Below are positions 51,722 through 58,667 of a stretch of DNA of 64,000 nucleotides, piece after piece. The position numbers and the translations under genes are program-made. The stretch's first letter is position 1. Every line of letters begins with the position of its first letter. The notes below the pieces were generated by a model. The model searched no databases. It worked only from the letters and a program-made list of their open reading frames with translations, and was not told the DNA's origin. Source of the stretch: Lewinellaceae bacterium (lineage in GTDB: Bacteria; Bacteroidota; Bacteroidia; Chitinophagales; Saprospiraceae); NCBI GenBank assembly GCA_016719605.1, contig JADJYW010000029.1, positions 1 to 64,000 on the forward strand, in the 5' to 3' direction.

Positions 51722-52246
51722 ATGAGTGACCCTTCCAGTAGTTGCTATTCCCCTTTGTACCGTTTCATTTTTTTACCCCTTTTTGTTTCGCTTTTTCTGA
51801 TTGGCAGTGCCTTTCGTCCGAGTCGTTCCATGAGTTTGGAAATGCTGCAATTGCGCGACGAGATCGTTGATTATGCCCAGTCCTTCGTTGGTACACGCTA
51901 CCGGTACGCCAGCAGAAACCCCGAAGTCGGTTTTGATTGCTCGGGATTCACCAGTTTCATTTTGCAAAAGTTCGAGGCGAAAGTCTCTACCAGTTCGAGC
52001 ATGCAGTCGTTGCAAGGCATCCGCATTCCGCTCGGCGAGGTTGTGCCCGGCGATCTGCTCTTTTTTGGCCGCCGCGGCCGCATCCAGCATGTAGCCATGG
52101 TCGTGGAAAACACGCCAAAAGGTATCGTGTGCGTACACAGCACCTGCTCTCGGGGCGTGGTTGTGGAGAACGTGAGTACTTCGGCCTATTGGCGCCCGCG
52201 TATCCTGTTTGCCCGCGATGTGCTGGGCCAACACAGGGAGTTTTGA
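51722..52246 (+). CDS. NlpC/P60 peptidoglycan hydrolase, membrane-anchored
   Basis: A 174-residue cell-wall cysteine peptidase that cuts D-gamma-Glu/meso-DAP bonds in stem peptides. One hydrophobic segment (about 13-31) with no lipobox serves as signal or anchor. The NlpC/P60 domain (about 45-174) has catalytic Cys73 in GFDCSGFTSF, His123 in RIQHVAMV, and the third polar residue near HSTCSRG. It ends HREF with a TGA provided by the first heptamer of a repeat array. A paralogue of the same length follows. Confidence 0.9.
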   Translation: MSDPSSSCYSPLYRFIFLPLFVSLFLIGSAFRPSRSMSLEMLQLRDEIVDYAQSFVGTRYRYASRNPEVGFDCSGFTSFILQKFEAKVSTSSSMQSLQGIRIPLGEVVPGDLLFFGRRGRIQHVAMVVENTPKGIVCVHSTCSRGVVVENVSTSAYWRPRILFARDVLGQHREF

Positions 52247-52265
52247 GTTTTGAGTTTTGAGTTGC
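52237..52265. repeat. Heptamer array at the end of the first NlpC gene
   Basis: GAG followed by three TTTTGAG units, one orientation only. The first unit encodes Glu-Phe and the TGA stop of the NlpC gene. Confidence 0.85.
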
Positions 52266-52455
52266 GGTGCACGCTTGATTGACCAACATTTCCCAATACA
52301 ATACACCACTGCTGCTACTTGGCAAGACGAAAAGTGAGGCGGTTGCCGGCTAAACCCGGCAGCCGTTTTTTTATGGGGCCAACACGATACCAGTGCGCAG
52401 GTTCGTTTGGGCACGGTTGTTTTTTTTGTACTCAATCAACCCGCCAACCCGCATC

Positions 52456-52980
52456 ATGAAGTTTTCCCACTCCGCTTTTTCAATTTTCGTTCTTTCCGGC
52501 CTTTTGCCGGCCCTGTTTCTGGCCGGGTGCTCTACTGCCAAAAAGGCCCCCAAGCCGCCTGCAAACACATCGAACATGACAGAGCGCAAGTTCCGGCAGG
52601 AGGTGGTTCAATATGCGCTGAAACTGCAAGGCTCCTCCTACAAATACGCCGGCACCAATCCGCGCTCCGGGTTCGATTGCTCGGGATTTACCAGCTATGT
52701 GCTCAAACAATTCGACGTGACCCTGTCTCCCGCATCAACAGCACAGTCCAAAGAAGGCAAACCCGTTGCGCTGAGCGCTGTGCAGCCCGGTGATATCATT
52801 GTTTTTGGGAAAAACCAGCGCAACATCCAGCATGTCGCGCTGGTGACGGAACGCAACCGCGACGAGATCACCGTGGTACACAGCACCACAAGCCGGGGAG
52901 TAATCCGGGAAAATATCTCCAACTCCGCCTATTGGAAACCGTTGATTTTGGGCGCCCGGGACGTGATCGGGCGGCATTAG
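52456..52980 (+). CDS. NlpC/P60 peptidoglycan hydrolase, lipoprotein
   Basis: A 174-residue paralogue of the preceding gene, here with a lipoprotein signal ending at Cys25 (LFLAGCSTAKK). The catalytic Cys75 in GFDCSGFTSYVLKQF, the His in NIQHVALV and HSTTSRG are all present. The two domains share the FDCSGFTS, QHVA, HSTxSRGV and SAYWxP blocks, so they arose by tandem duplication, but differ in anchoring: one by a helix, one by lipid. The stop codon lies on the first bases of a 159-base palindrome. Confidence 0.92.
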   Translation: MKFSHSAFSIFVLSGLLPALFLAGCSTAKKAPKPPANTSNMTERKFRQEVVQYALKLQGSSYKYAGTNPRSGFDCSGFTSYVLKQFDVTLSPASTAQSKEGKPVALSAVQPGDIIVFGKNQRNIQHVALVTERNRDEITVVHSTTSRGVIRENISNSAYWKPLILGARDVIGRH

Positions 52981-53137
52981 GAACGGTGTTGGAATAAAGG
53001 TACAAATTTGGGGAGCCGTTTTTGTTGCTGTTGAGGCGAGAGGAGGGCGTTTAGTGGCGCCTAAACAACCGACGAACAACGAAAACAGCGGCAAAACAAG
53101 GCCGCCAAATTTGTACCTTTATTCCGACACCGTTCCT
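52979..53137. repeat. 159-base palindromic element with 33-base arms
   Basis: Arms 52979-53011 and 53105-53137 match at 32 of 33 positions (begin AGGAACGGTGTTGGAATAAA). The inner part keeps weaker inverted similarity around TTTGTTGCTGTT. No gene inside. It starts within the TAG stop of the second NlpC gene and ends 25 bases before the convergent hppD stop. Different sequence from the 18664 element but the same design and position. Confidence 0.88.
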
Positions 53138-53162
53138 TAGACTTGTTCTTTTGTTGTAAAAA

Positions 53163-54293
53163 TCACAACGTCCCCCGTCGCCGCTGTTCCGCTTCGATAC
53201 TTTCAAAAAGCGCTTGAAAATTCCCCTTCCCGAAAGACTGGGCGCCACAGCGCTGGATGATTTCGAAAAACATCGTGGGGCGGTCCTCCACCGGCTTGGT
53301 AAAAATCTGGAGCAGGTAACCCTCGTCATCGCGGTCTACGAGAATACCCAGTTCCTTGAGCGTTTTCAGGTCTTCCGCAATCGCACCGACGCGATCGAGC
53401 ACGGTGTCGTAGTAGTCGCCCGGCACATAGAGAAACTCCACGCCGCGTTTGCGCAGTTCGCTGACGGTGAATACGATGTCGTCGGTGGCCACGGCCAAAT
53501 GCTGGCAGCCGGCACCTTCGTAGAACTCGTAATATTCCTCCACCTGCGATTTTTTCTTGCCCTTGGCCGGCTCGTTGATCGGGAACTTGATCCGCATGTT
53601 GCCGTTGGCCATCACCTTGGACATAAGGGCCGTGTACGCGGTGCTGATGTCCTTGTCGTCGAAGGTGATGAGGTTTTTGAAGCCCAGCACGTCCTCGTAA
53701 AATTTGGCCCATTTGTTCATCTCACCCCAGCCCACACTGCCCACGCAGTGTTCCACATATTCGAGGCCGATGGGGGTGGGGTTGTAGTCCGATTCCCATT
53801 TTTCAAAACCGGGCAGAAACACGCCGTTGTAATTTTTGCGCTCCACGAAAATATGCACCACGTCGCCGTAGGTGTGGATGCCGGAACGCACCACTTCCCC
53901 GCTGCTATCGCGCTCAATGGTGGGTTCCAGGTAGGCGCGGGCGCCGCGCTTGGTCGTTTCCAAAAATGCCTGTTCAGCATCGTCCACCCAGAAAGCAATG
54001 GTTTTGACACCGTCGCCGTGCAAGCGGTGGTGTTCGGCGATGTCGGAATTGGAGTGGTAGGGCGAGGTAAGCACGAGGCGGATTTTGCCCTGCTGCAGTA
54101 CATAAGAAACCTTGTGCTTCACGCCGGTTTCCAGGCCGCAGTAAGCCAGCGACTGAAAACCAAAAGCGGTTTTGTAAAAATGCGCGGCCTGCTTGGCATT
54201 GCCGACATACAATTCTACATAGTCCGTGCCGTGCAGGGGCAGGAAGTCATCGGTCAGGGACGGAGTGGGTGCGGGTTGAATAAGTGTTGCCAT
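53163..54293 (-). CDS. hppD: 4-hydroxyphenylpyruvate dioxygenase
   Basis: A 376-residue Fe(II) dioxygenase that converts 4-hydroxyphenylpyruvate to homogentisate in tyrosine breakdown. Two vicinal-oxygen-chelate domains are visible. In the catalytic half are the iron ligands: His in YVEHCVGSVGWGEM, His in GCQHLAVATDDI, and Glu in MFFEIIQRCG. The C-terminal helix KGNFQALFESIEAEQRRRG closes the active site. Upstream lies a heptamer hairpin and then hmgA, the next enzyme of the route. Confidence 0.97.
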   Translation of the reverse strand: MATLIQPAPTPSLTDDFLPLHGTDYVELYVGNAKQAAHFYKTAFGFQSLAYCGLETGVKHKVSYVLQQGKIRLVLTSPYHSNSDIAEHHRLHGDGVKTIAFWVDDAEQAFLETTKRGARAYLEPTIERDSSGEVVRSGIHTYGDVVHIFVERKNYNGVFLPGFEKWESDYNPTPIGLEYVEHCVGSVGWGEMNKWAKFYEDVLGFKNLITFDDKDISTAYTALMSKVMANGNMRIKFPINEPAKGKKKSQVEEYYEFYEGAGCQHLAVATDDIVFTVSELRKRGVEFLYVPGDYYDTVLDRVGAIAEDLKTLKELGILVDRDDEGYLLQIFTKPVEDRPTMFFEIIQRCGAQSFGKGNFQALFESIEAEQRRRGTL

Positions 54294-54301
54294 GTTTTAA
54301 A

Positions 54302-54439
54302 GTTTAGAGTTTAGAGTTTAGAGTTGCGAGTTTAGAGTTGGTTTTTGGGTTACGAGTTTTGCTTCTCCTGGAGTTTTCACCGTGTGAACCGGGAATATCC
54401 AACTCGCAACTCAAAACTCAAAACTCTAAACTCTAAACT
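54302..54439. repeat. Inverted heptamer array TTTAGAG/TTTTGAG between hmgA and hppD
   Basis: Left arm (54302-54341): four TTTAGAG-type units with one GTTGCGA interruption. Right arm (54399-54439): AACTCGC, CTCAAAA and CTCTAAA units, the reverse complement in the same order including the GCGA interruption. Loop about 57 bases. The right arm supplies the TAG stop of hmgA; the left arm ends 8 bases before the hppD ATG. Confidence 0.94.
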
Positions 54440-55587
54440 GACCACACCCGGTAGTAGTCTTCCACCTCAAATTTCAAAGCGTCTTCTGTAATCATCAGGG
54501 GTTTGAACGGGTCAATCATCACGGCCAGTTCCTGGGTTTCTTTTTGGCCGATGCTGCGCTCAATGGCTCCCGGGTGCGGGCCGTGTGGGATACCGGCAGG
54601 GTGTAGTGTCAGCTGGCCGGGGCGCACATCGTTGCGGGACATGAAGTTGCCGTCCACATAGTAGAGGATTTCGTCGGAGTCCACATTGCTGTGGTGGTAG
54701 GGCGCCGGAATGGCCTCCGGGTGGTAGTCGTACAGACGTGGCACGAAAGAGCACACCACGAAACCCGGCCCCTCGAACGTCTGGTGGATGGGCGGCGGCA
54801 GGTGAATACGCCCGGTGATGGGTTCGAAATCGCGGATATTGAAGGCGTAGGGATAGTGGTAGCCGTCCCAACCCACCACATCGAAGGGGTGGTTGGCGTA
54901 AATGAGTGGAAAAATCGTGTTGTTTTTTTTGATGCGCACTTCGAAGTCGCCGCGCTCATCGAAGGTTTCAAGCGTTTCCGGGCGCTTGATGTCGCGTTCG
55001 CAAAACGGCGAATGTTCGAGCATTTGGCCGAAGTCGTTGCGGTAGCGGCGCGGAGTGAGTACCGGGCCGTGCGATTCGATGAAAAGCAGGCGGTTCTCCG
55101 CCGTTTCCCACTCCATTTTGTAAACGGTGCCGCGCGGCACTACGAGGTAGTCGCCCGGCTCAAACGGCACGGTGCCAAACATGGTTTGCAACTCGCCGCG
55201 GCCATGGTGAATGAATAAAATCTCGTCGGCGTCGGCATTTTTGAAAAAATACTCCGGCGTGGACGTGGGCGCCGCGAGACCAATAGCCATGTCGCTGTTC
55301 ACAAACAAGGTGCGGCGGCTGTCAATGTAGTCGTCCACCGGCGGCACCGCAAAACCTTCAAATTTGAGCGGATTGATGTTGTTCTCGATGGCGATTTTTG
55401 GATGCACCGGATACGGCGACTCAATGGCGCGAATCTGCGTGGGCGCATACAAGTGGTACGCCAGCGTCGCCATCCCGCTGAAACCCTGGGTGCCGACTAA
55501 CTCTTCCTGATACAACCCGCCGTCGGGCTTGCGGTACACCACGTGGCGTTTGCGGGGTATTTTTCCTAAACGATGGTAAAAAGGCAT
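54433..55587 (-). CDS. hmgA: Homogentisate 1,2-dioxygenase
   Basis: A 384-residue ring-cleaving dioxygenase that opens homogentisate to maleylacetoacetate. Cupin-like family blocks visible are YHRLGKIPRKRH, FIHHGRGELQTMFGTVPFEPGDYLVVPRGTVYKME-like region, HPFDVVGWDGYHYPYAFNI and PYHHSNVDSDEILYYVDG (the His and Glu metal ligands). The length is that of the shorter bacterial form, not the about 440 of the eukaryotic enzyme. It is directly upstream of hppD on the same strand. The stop codon is within a heptamer array. Confidence 0.93.
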   Translation of the reverse strand: MPFYHRLGKIPRKRHVVYRKPDGGLYQEELVGTQGFSGMATLAYHLYAPTQIRAIESPYPVHPKIAIENNINPLKFEGFAVPPVDDYIDSRRTLFVNSDMAIGLAAPTSTPEYFFKNADADEILFIHHGRGELQTMFGTVPFEPGDYLVVPRGTVYKMEWETAENRLLFIESHGPVLTPRRYRNDFGQMLEHSPFCERDIKRPETLETFDERGDFEVRIKKNNTIFPLIYANHPFDVVGWDGYHYPYAFNIRDFEPITGRIHLPPPIHQTFEGPGFVVCSFVPRLYDYHPEAIPAPYHHSNVDSDEILYYVDGNFMSRNDVRPGQLTLHPAGIPHGPHPGAIERSIGQKETQELAVMIDPFKPLMITEDALKFEVEDYYRVWSV

Positions 55588-55593
55588 TTGTAC

Positions 55594-55637
55594 AGTTTTG
55601 AGTTTTGAGTGTTGAGTTTTGAGTCGCGAGTCGCGCA
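55594..55637. repeat. Heptamer arm left of the four-helix-bundle gene
   Basis: TTTTGAG, TTTTGAG, TGTTGAG, TTTTGAG then GTCGCGA steps. Starts 7 bases before (on minus, upstream of) the hmgA ATG. Its inverted partner lies at 56064-56089 on the other side of the gene at 55707-56066. Confidence 0.9.
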
Positions 55638-55706
55638 GTTTTAAATTTTTTGTTTTAAGTTTTGGGGAAGTACGTTTATTTGCGTTTCATTTTTAAAAAC
55701 AGAATT

Positions 55707-56066
55707 ATGACCAACGAAGAATTTGCCGAACAATTCAAAACTCGTACAAAAAGATGGGCAGTGGCGGTAGTGCAGTATGTAATGATGCTTCCTGAAACTT
55801 CGGTAACCCGGGTTGTCCGATATCAATTGATCAAAGCCTCCACATCCACTGCAGCAAACTACCGGGCTGCCTGCCGGGGCCGCTCAAAAGCGGATTTTCA
55901 CGCTAAAATCGGCATCTGCCTCGAAGAAGGTGACGAGTCCTTGTTTTGGATGGAGTTCATTCAGGAAGCGTCCATTGATGACAGTTCAACGCTCCGCTCC
56001 CTCATGGCCGAGGCACTCGAAATCGTCTCGATCCTCGCAAAAACCCGGAAAAACTCGACCCGCTAA
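55707..56066 (+). CDS. Four-helix-bundle protein, S23/IVP (Avd-like) family
   Basis: A 119-residue helical protein (EEFAEQFKTRTKRWAVAVVQYV, RVVRYQLIKASTSTAANYRAACRGRSKADF, KIGICLEEGDESLFWMEFI) of the family named for the intervening sequence in 23S rRNA. The family also includes Avd, the basic helper of diversity-generating retroelement reverse transcriptases. Such proteins are basic, form pentameric rings and bind nucleic acid. The ATG 55707 is chosen over an upstream in-frame Met. It is the only plus-strand gene in the aromatic cluster and sits exactly between two inverted heptamer arms. Its TAA stop is the first bases of the right arm. No reverse transcriptase is nearby. Confidence 0.88.
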   Translation: MTNEEFAEQFKTRTKRWAVAVVQYVMMLPETSVTRVVRYQLIKASTSTAANYRAACRGRSKADFHAKIGICLEEGDESLFWMEFIQEASIDDSSTLRSLMAEALEIVSILAKTRKNSTR

Positions 56067-56089
56067 CTCACAACTCAAAACTCAAAACT
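56064..56089. repeat. Heptamer arm right of the four-helix-bundle gene
   Basis: CTCACAA, CTCAAAA, CTCAAAA units, the inverse of the arm at 55594-55637. It starts in the TAA stop of the four-helix-bundle gene and ends in the TAG stop of paaC coming from the other strand. Confidence 0.9.
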
Positions 56090-56846
56090 ACCAACTGGCT
56101 TCCGGGTATGCCCGCACGAGGTACTGCATTTCAGCAAGTATATGCCCCAGGTGTTCGGAGTGGATACCCTTGCGGCTGCCTGTTTGCATATAGCCGTCGG
56201 GCGGTTGTTTGAGATTGGCGCGTTGCAGGGTTTGGCGCACTTCGGTTTGCCAAAGGCTGCGGATGGTATGCAGGTCGGCGGCGATGCCTTGTTCGAGTAG
56301 TTGCAGGTCCACATCGTCCATCTCGAAAAGCTCACCGGTGTAGGGCCAGAGGGCATCGAGGGCGTGTTGCATGCGGGCGTTGCTTTCGGCAGTGCCGCGA
56401 CCGAGGCGCACCATCCAGTCGGAAGCATGGGCCAGGTGGTAGCGGGTTTCCTTGAGGGTTTTGGCGGCTATTTCCGCTAAACGCGCGTCTTTGCCGGCGC
56501 ACAGGTCGTCGAGCAGGAAACGGTCGAAGGCGGAGAACAGGAACTGCCGCACGATAACGTAGGCGAAGTCCGTATTGGGCTGCTCGCACAGGAGGTGGCT
56601 GTAAAACTCCCGCTCGGCGCGCCGGTACACGAGGTCATCGCCGGTGCGGCCCTTGCCCTCCAGTTCGGCGGCATACTCGAAATACAATTGCGCGCGGCCG
56701 GTGTAGTCAAGCGCGATATTGGCCAGCGCCAAATCCTCTTCAAGAAACGGCGCACGGCTGCACATCTCCGCGAGCCGGTGGCCGAGCACGACTGCGTCAT
56801 CGCCCAGCCGAAGGCAATAGTGGTACAAGGCGTTTGTCTGGGTCAT
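56088..56846 (-). CDS. paaC: Phenylacetyl-CoA epoxidase subunit PaaC
   Basis: A 252-residue structural ferritin-like subunit of the PaaABCE oxygenase that epoxidises phenylacetyl-CoA. Family marks are YCLRLGDDAVVLGHRLAEMCSRAPFLEEDLALANIALD, GRTGDDLVYRR and KETRYHLAHASDWMVRLGRGT. It pairs with PaaA but lacks iron ligands. It starts 3 bases after paaB, so translation is probably coupled. Its stop abuts the repeat arm next to the four-helix-bundle gene. Confidence 0.95.
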   Translation of the reverse strand: MTQTNALYHYCLRLGDDAVVLGHRLAEMCSRAPFLEEDLALANIALDYTGRAQLYFEYAAELEGKGRTGDDLVYRRAEREFYSHLLCEQPNTDFAYVIVRQFLFSAFDRFLLDDLCAGKDARLAEIAAKTLKETRYHLAHASDWMVRLGRGTAESNARMQHALDALWPYTGELFEMDDVDLQLLEQGIAADLHTIRSLWQTEVRQTLQRANLKQPPDGYMQTGSRKGIHSEHLGHILAEMQYLVRAYPEASW

Positions 56847-56849
56847 GGT

Positions 56850-57134
56850 TCAAATGTTTTTGGCCCCGGCAGGGACCTGGTAAAACGTCGGGTGGCGGTA
56901 AATTTTATCGTTGGCCGGATCAAACAGCATATCGTGATCCGACAAGCTGGAGGCGGCAATATCAGCCGCACGCACAACCCACAGTCCGGAGGCTTCGCCC
57001 CGGCGGGTGTACACGTCGCGGGCGTTTTGCAGGGCCATTTGTTTGTCCGAGGCGTGTACCGAACCGGCGTGTTTGTAGGACTGGCCGGGTTTGCTCTGTA
57101 CGAACACTTCCCAAAGATCGAGTTGGGTATCCAT
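56850..57134 (-). CDS. paaB: Phenylacetyl-CoA epoxidase subunit PaaB
   Basis: A 94-residue subunit that bridges PaaAC dimers. It starts MDTQLDLWEVFVQSKPGQSYKHAGSVHASDK and continues DKQMALQNARDVYTRRGEASGLWVV, all typical. The open frame runs 114 bases further upstream, but those codons belong to the heptamer array (STLNTRNSKLKTQ-like repeats), so ATG 57134 is used. Seven bases separate the ATG from the array. Confidence 0.95.
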   Translation of the reverse strand: MDTQLDLWEVFVQSKPGQSYKHAGSVHASDKQMALQNARDVYTRRGEASGLWVVRAADIAASSLSDHDMLFDPANDKIYRHPTFYQVPAGAKNI

Positions 57135-57140
57135 GATGTT

Positions 57141-57259
57141 AGTTTTGAGTGTTGAGTTTTGAGTTTTGAGTTTTGAGTTGCGCGTGTTGAGTGTTGAGTG
57201 TTGAGTTGCGCGTGTTGAGTTGCGATCAACCCGCAACTCAACACTCAAAACTCAACACT
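57141..57259. repeat. Inverted heptamer array TTTTGAG/TGTTGAG between paaA and paaB
   Basis: Left arm (57141-57223): TTTTGAG and TGTTGAG units with two GCGCGTGTTGAG interruptions. Right arm (57232-57259): CGCAACTCAACACTCAAAAC order, the reverse complement of the centre of the left arm. The right arm supplies the TGA stop of paaA. Arms are unequal, so the left arm has spare units. Confidence 0.94.
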
Positions 57260-58154
57260 GACAAGCTTCGCGCACCCAGCGACCTTCCTCGTGAAATTTC
57301 CGGTGGTGTTCGAGGCGCTGGCGGTTGCAGGGGCCGTCGCCGTTGATGACGCGGTGAAACTCGTCCCAGTTCAACGGGCTGGTTTCGTAGTGCCCGGTTT
57401 CGGCGTTGAAGCGCAGGTTGGGGTCGGGCACTTTCAGGCCGATTACCTCGGTCTGCTGCACGGTTTTGTCAATAAATTTCTGGCGCAGGGCATCGTTGCT
57501 CTCGCGTTTGATTTTCCACTGAAAAGCGGCCTTGCTGTGCAGCGATTCGGCATCGGAGGGGCCGAACATCATGAGCGCGGGCGCCCACCAGCGGTTGAGG
57601 GCATCTTGTGCCATTTCGTGTTGTTCGGGGGTACCGGCCGCCATTTTGGCCATAATTTCGTAACCCTGCCGCTGGTGAAAACTTTCTTCTTTGCAAATCC
57701 GAACCATCGCGCGGGCGTACGGACCGTAAGACGTGCGTTGCAACATGACCTGGTTGACGATTGCTGCCCCGTCCACCAGCCAGCCGATGGCGCCGATGTC
57801 GGCCCAGGTGAGTGCCGGGTAATTGAACACGCTGGAATAGCGCGCCTTGCCGGTTTGCAGTTGCTCGATCATTTCCTCCCGGCTGATGCCGAGGGTTTCG
57901 GCGGCGGAATAGAGGTACAGACCGTGGCCGCCTTCGTCCTGAATTTTGGCCAGCAGGATCATTTTGGCCCGCAACGACGGCGCGCGGGTGATCCAGTTGC
58001 CTTCGGGTTGCATCCCGATCACCTCCGAGTGCGCGTGCTGGCTGATCTGCCGCATGAGGTGGCGGCGGTACTCCTCCGGCATGGGGTCGCGCGGCTCAAT
58101 GGCCAGATCGCGCTCAATTTTTTCGGTAAAAATATCCGTGGTGGTGGTGGGCAT
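57252..58154 (-). CDS. paaA: Phenylacetyl-CoA epoxidase catalytic subunit PaaA
   Basis: A 300-residue di-iron ferritin-like oxygenase subunit. EYRRHLMRQISQHAHSEVIGMQPEGNWITRAPSLRAKMILLAKIQDEGGHGLYLYSAAE has the first iron-ligand set (E and ExxH-type), and RICKEESFHQRQG the second. The C-terminal part NWDEFHRVINGDGPCNRQRLEHHRKFHEEGRWVREA is characteristic. ATG 58154 fits the family; upstream codons are promoter DNA. No paaD or full paaE is in the window, so the reductase must be elsewhere or replaced by the ferredoxin next door. Confidence 0.95.
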   Translation of the reverse strand: MPTTTTDIFTEKIERDLAIEPRDPMPEEYRRHLMRQISQHAHSEVIGMQPEGNWITRAPSLRAKMILLAKIQDEGGHGLYLYSAAETLGISREEMIEQLQTGKARYSSVFNYPALTWADIGAIGWLVDGAAIVNQVMLQRTSYGPYARAMVRICKEESFHQRQGYEIMAKMAAGTPEQHEMAQDALNRWWAPALMMFGPSDAESLHSKAAFQWKIKRESNDALRQKFIDKTVQQTEVIGLKVPDPNLRFNAETGHYETSPLNWDEFHRVINGDGPCNRQRLEHHRKFHEEGRWVREACQC

Positions 58155-58182
58155 ACGCGTAGGGTGGTCGGTGACAATCGCG

Positions 58183-58191
58183 GCAAAAGTA
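58183..58191 (-). promoter_or_regulatory. Candidate -7 element of the paaAB(C) operon
   Basis: Minus-strand TACTTTTGC, perfect TAnnTTTG match, 29 bases before the paaA ATG; CAA on plus at 58208-58210 may be the -33 TTG at a short 16-base spacing. Confidence 0.5.
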
Positions 58192-58237
58192 TGCGCACCC
58201 GGCGCCGCAAAGGGCTGACAGTTATCAAGCCCCCTTG

Positions 58238-58249
58238 TGACATTTGTCA
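58238..58249. promoter_or_regulatory. Candidate operator palindrome TGACA-TT-TGTCA
   Basis: A perfect two-fold repeat of TGACA around TT in the 154-base gap between divergent paaA and the ferredoxin gene. It lies upstream of the paaA -7 element. The position suits a shared regulator binding site; no regulator gene is adjacent. Confidence 0.4.
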
Positions 58250-58308
58250 ATCCCGGCGGCAGCAGCAATTGCTGAACTTTGCCGGCTAAACCAGTTTTGT
58301 ACAAACAC

Positions 58309-58650
58309 ATGACCCACGTTGTAGAAAATATTCCCCTCGACGCGCTGGAGACCGAAATGCCGTTACCGGTGACTTGCAAAGTGACTGTTTTGCTGGATGG
58401 CGATACATTTCATTTTGACCTCGCCCCCGAGGGGAAATCCATTGTGGATGCAGCCAACGACGCCGGCGCCGACGCGCCGTGGTCTTGCCATGCCGGTGTG
58501 TGCGCTACCTGCCGCGCCAAGGTGCTGGAAGGAAAAGTACGCATGGAAAGTCACCATGCGCTCACGCCCGAGGAGATCGAACAGGGCTGGATTTTGAGTT
58601 GCCAAAGCCACCCCGTGTCGGCGGAGGTGGTAGTGGATTTTGATGTGTGA
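58309..58650 (+). CDS. Stand-alone 2Fe-2S ferredoxin (PaaE-like domain)
   Basis: A 113-residue plant-type ferredoxin. The cluster ligands are CHAGVCATC (three Cys) and LSCQSHP (fourth Cys). The sequence WSCHAGVCATCRAKVLEGKV and ALTPEEIEQGWILSCQ closely resemble the C-terminal ferredoxin domain of PaaE. The FAD/NAD(P)H half of PaaE is missing, so it may act as a separate electron carrier to PaaABC with an unlinked reductase. It is divergent from paaA with a shared regulatory gap. Confidence 0.87.
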   Translation: MTHVVENIPLDALETEMPLPVTCKVTVLLDGDTFHFDLAPEGKSIVDAANDAGADAPWSCHAGVCATCRAKVLEGKVRMESHHALTPEEIEQGWILSCQSHPVSAEVVVDFDV

Positions 58651-58667
58651 GTGATGCCAAAGTGTTG

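Noticed and set aside
54302..54341. TTTAGAG units considered as telomere repeats
   Set aside because: The unit differs from known telomere units, arrays are internal, short and inverted, and lie between ordinary operon genes.
55707..56066. Four-helix-bundle gene as part of a diversity-generating retroelement
   Set aside because: No reverse transcriptase, template repeat or variable repeat is visible nearby.
57135..57248. N-terminal extension of PaaB through the array
   Set aside because: Open only because the 7-base repeat has no stop in that frame; the family start is ATG 57134.
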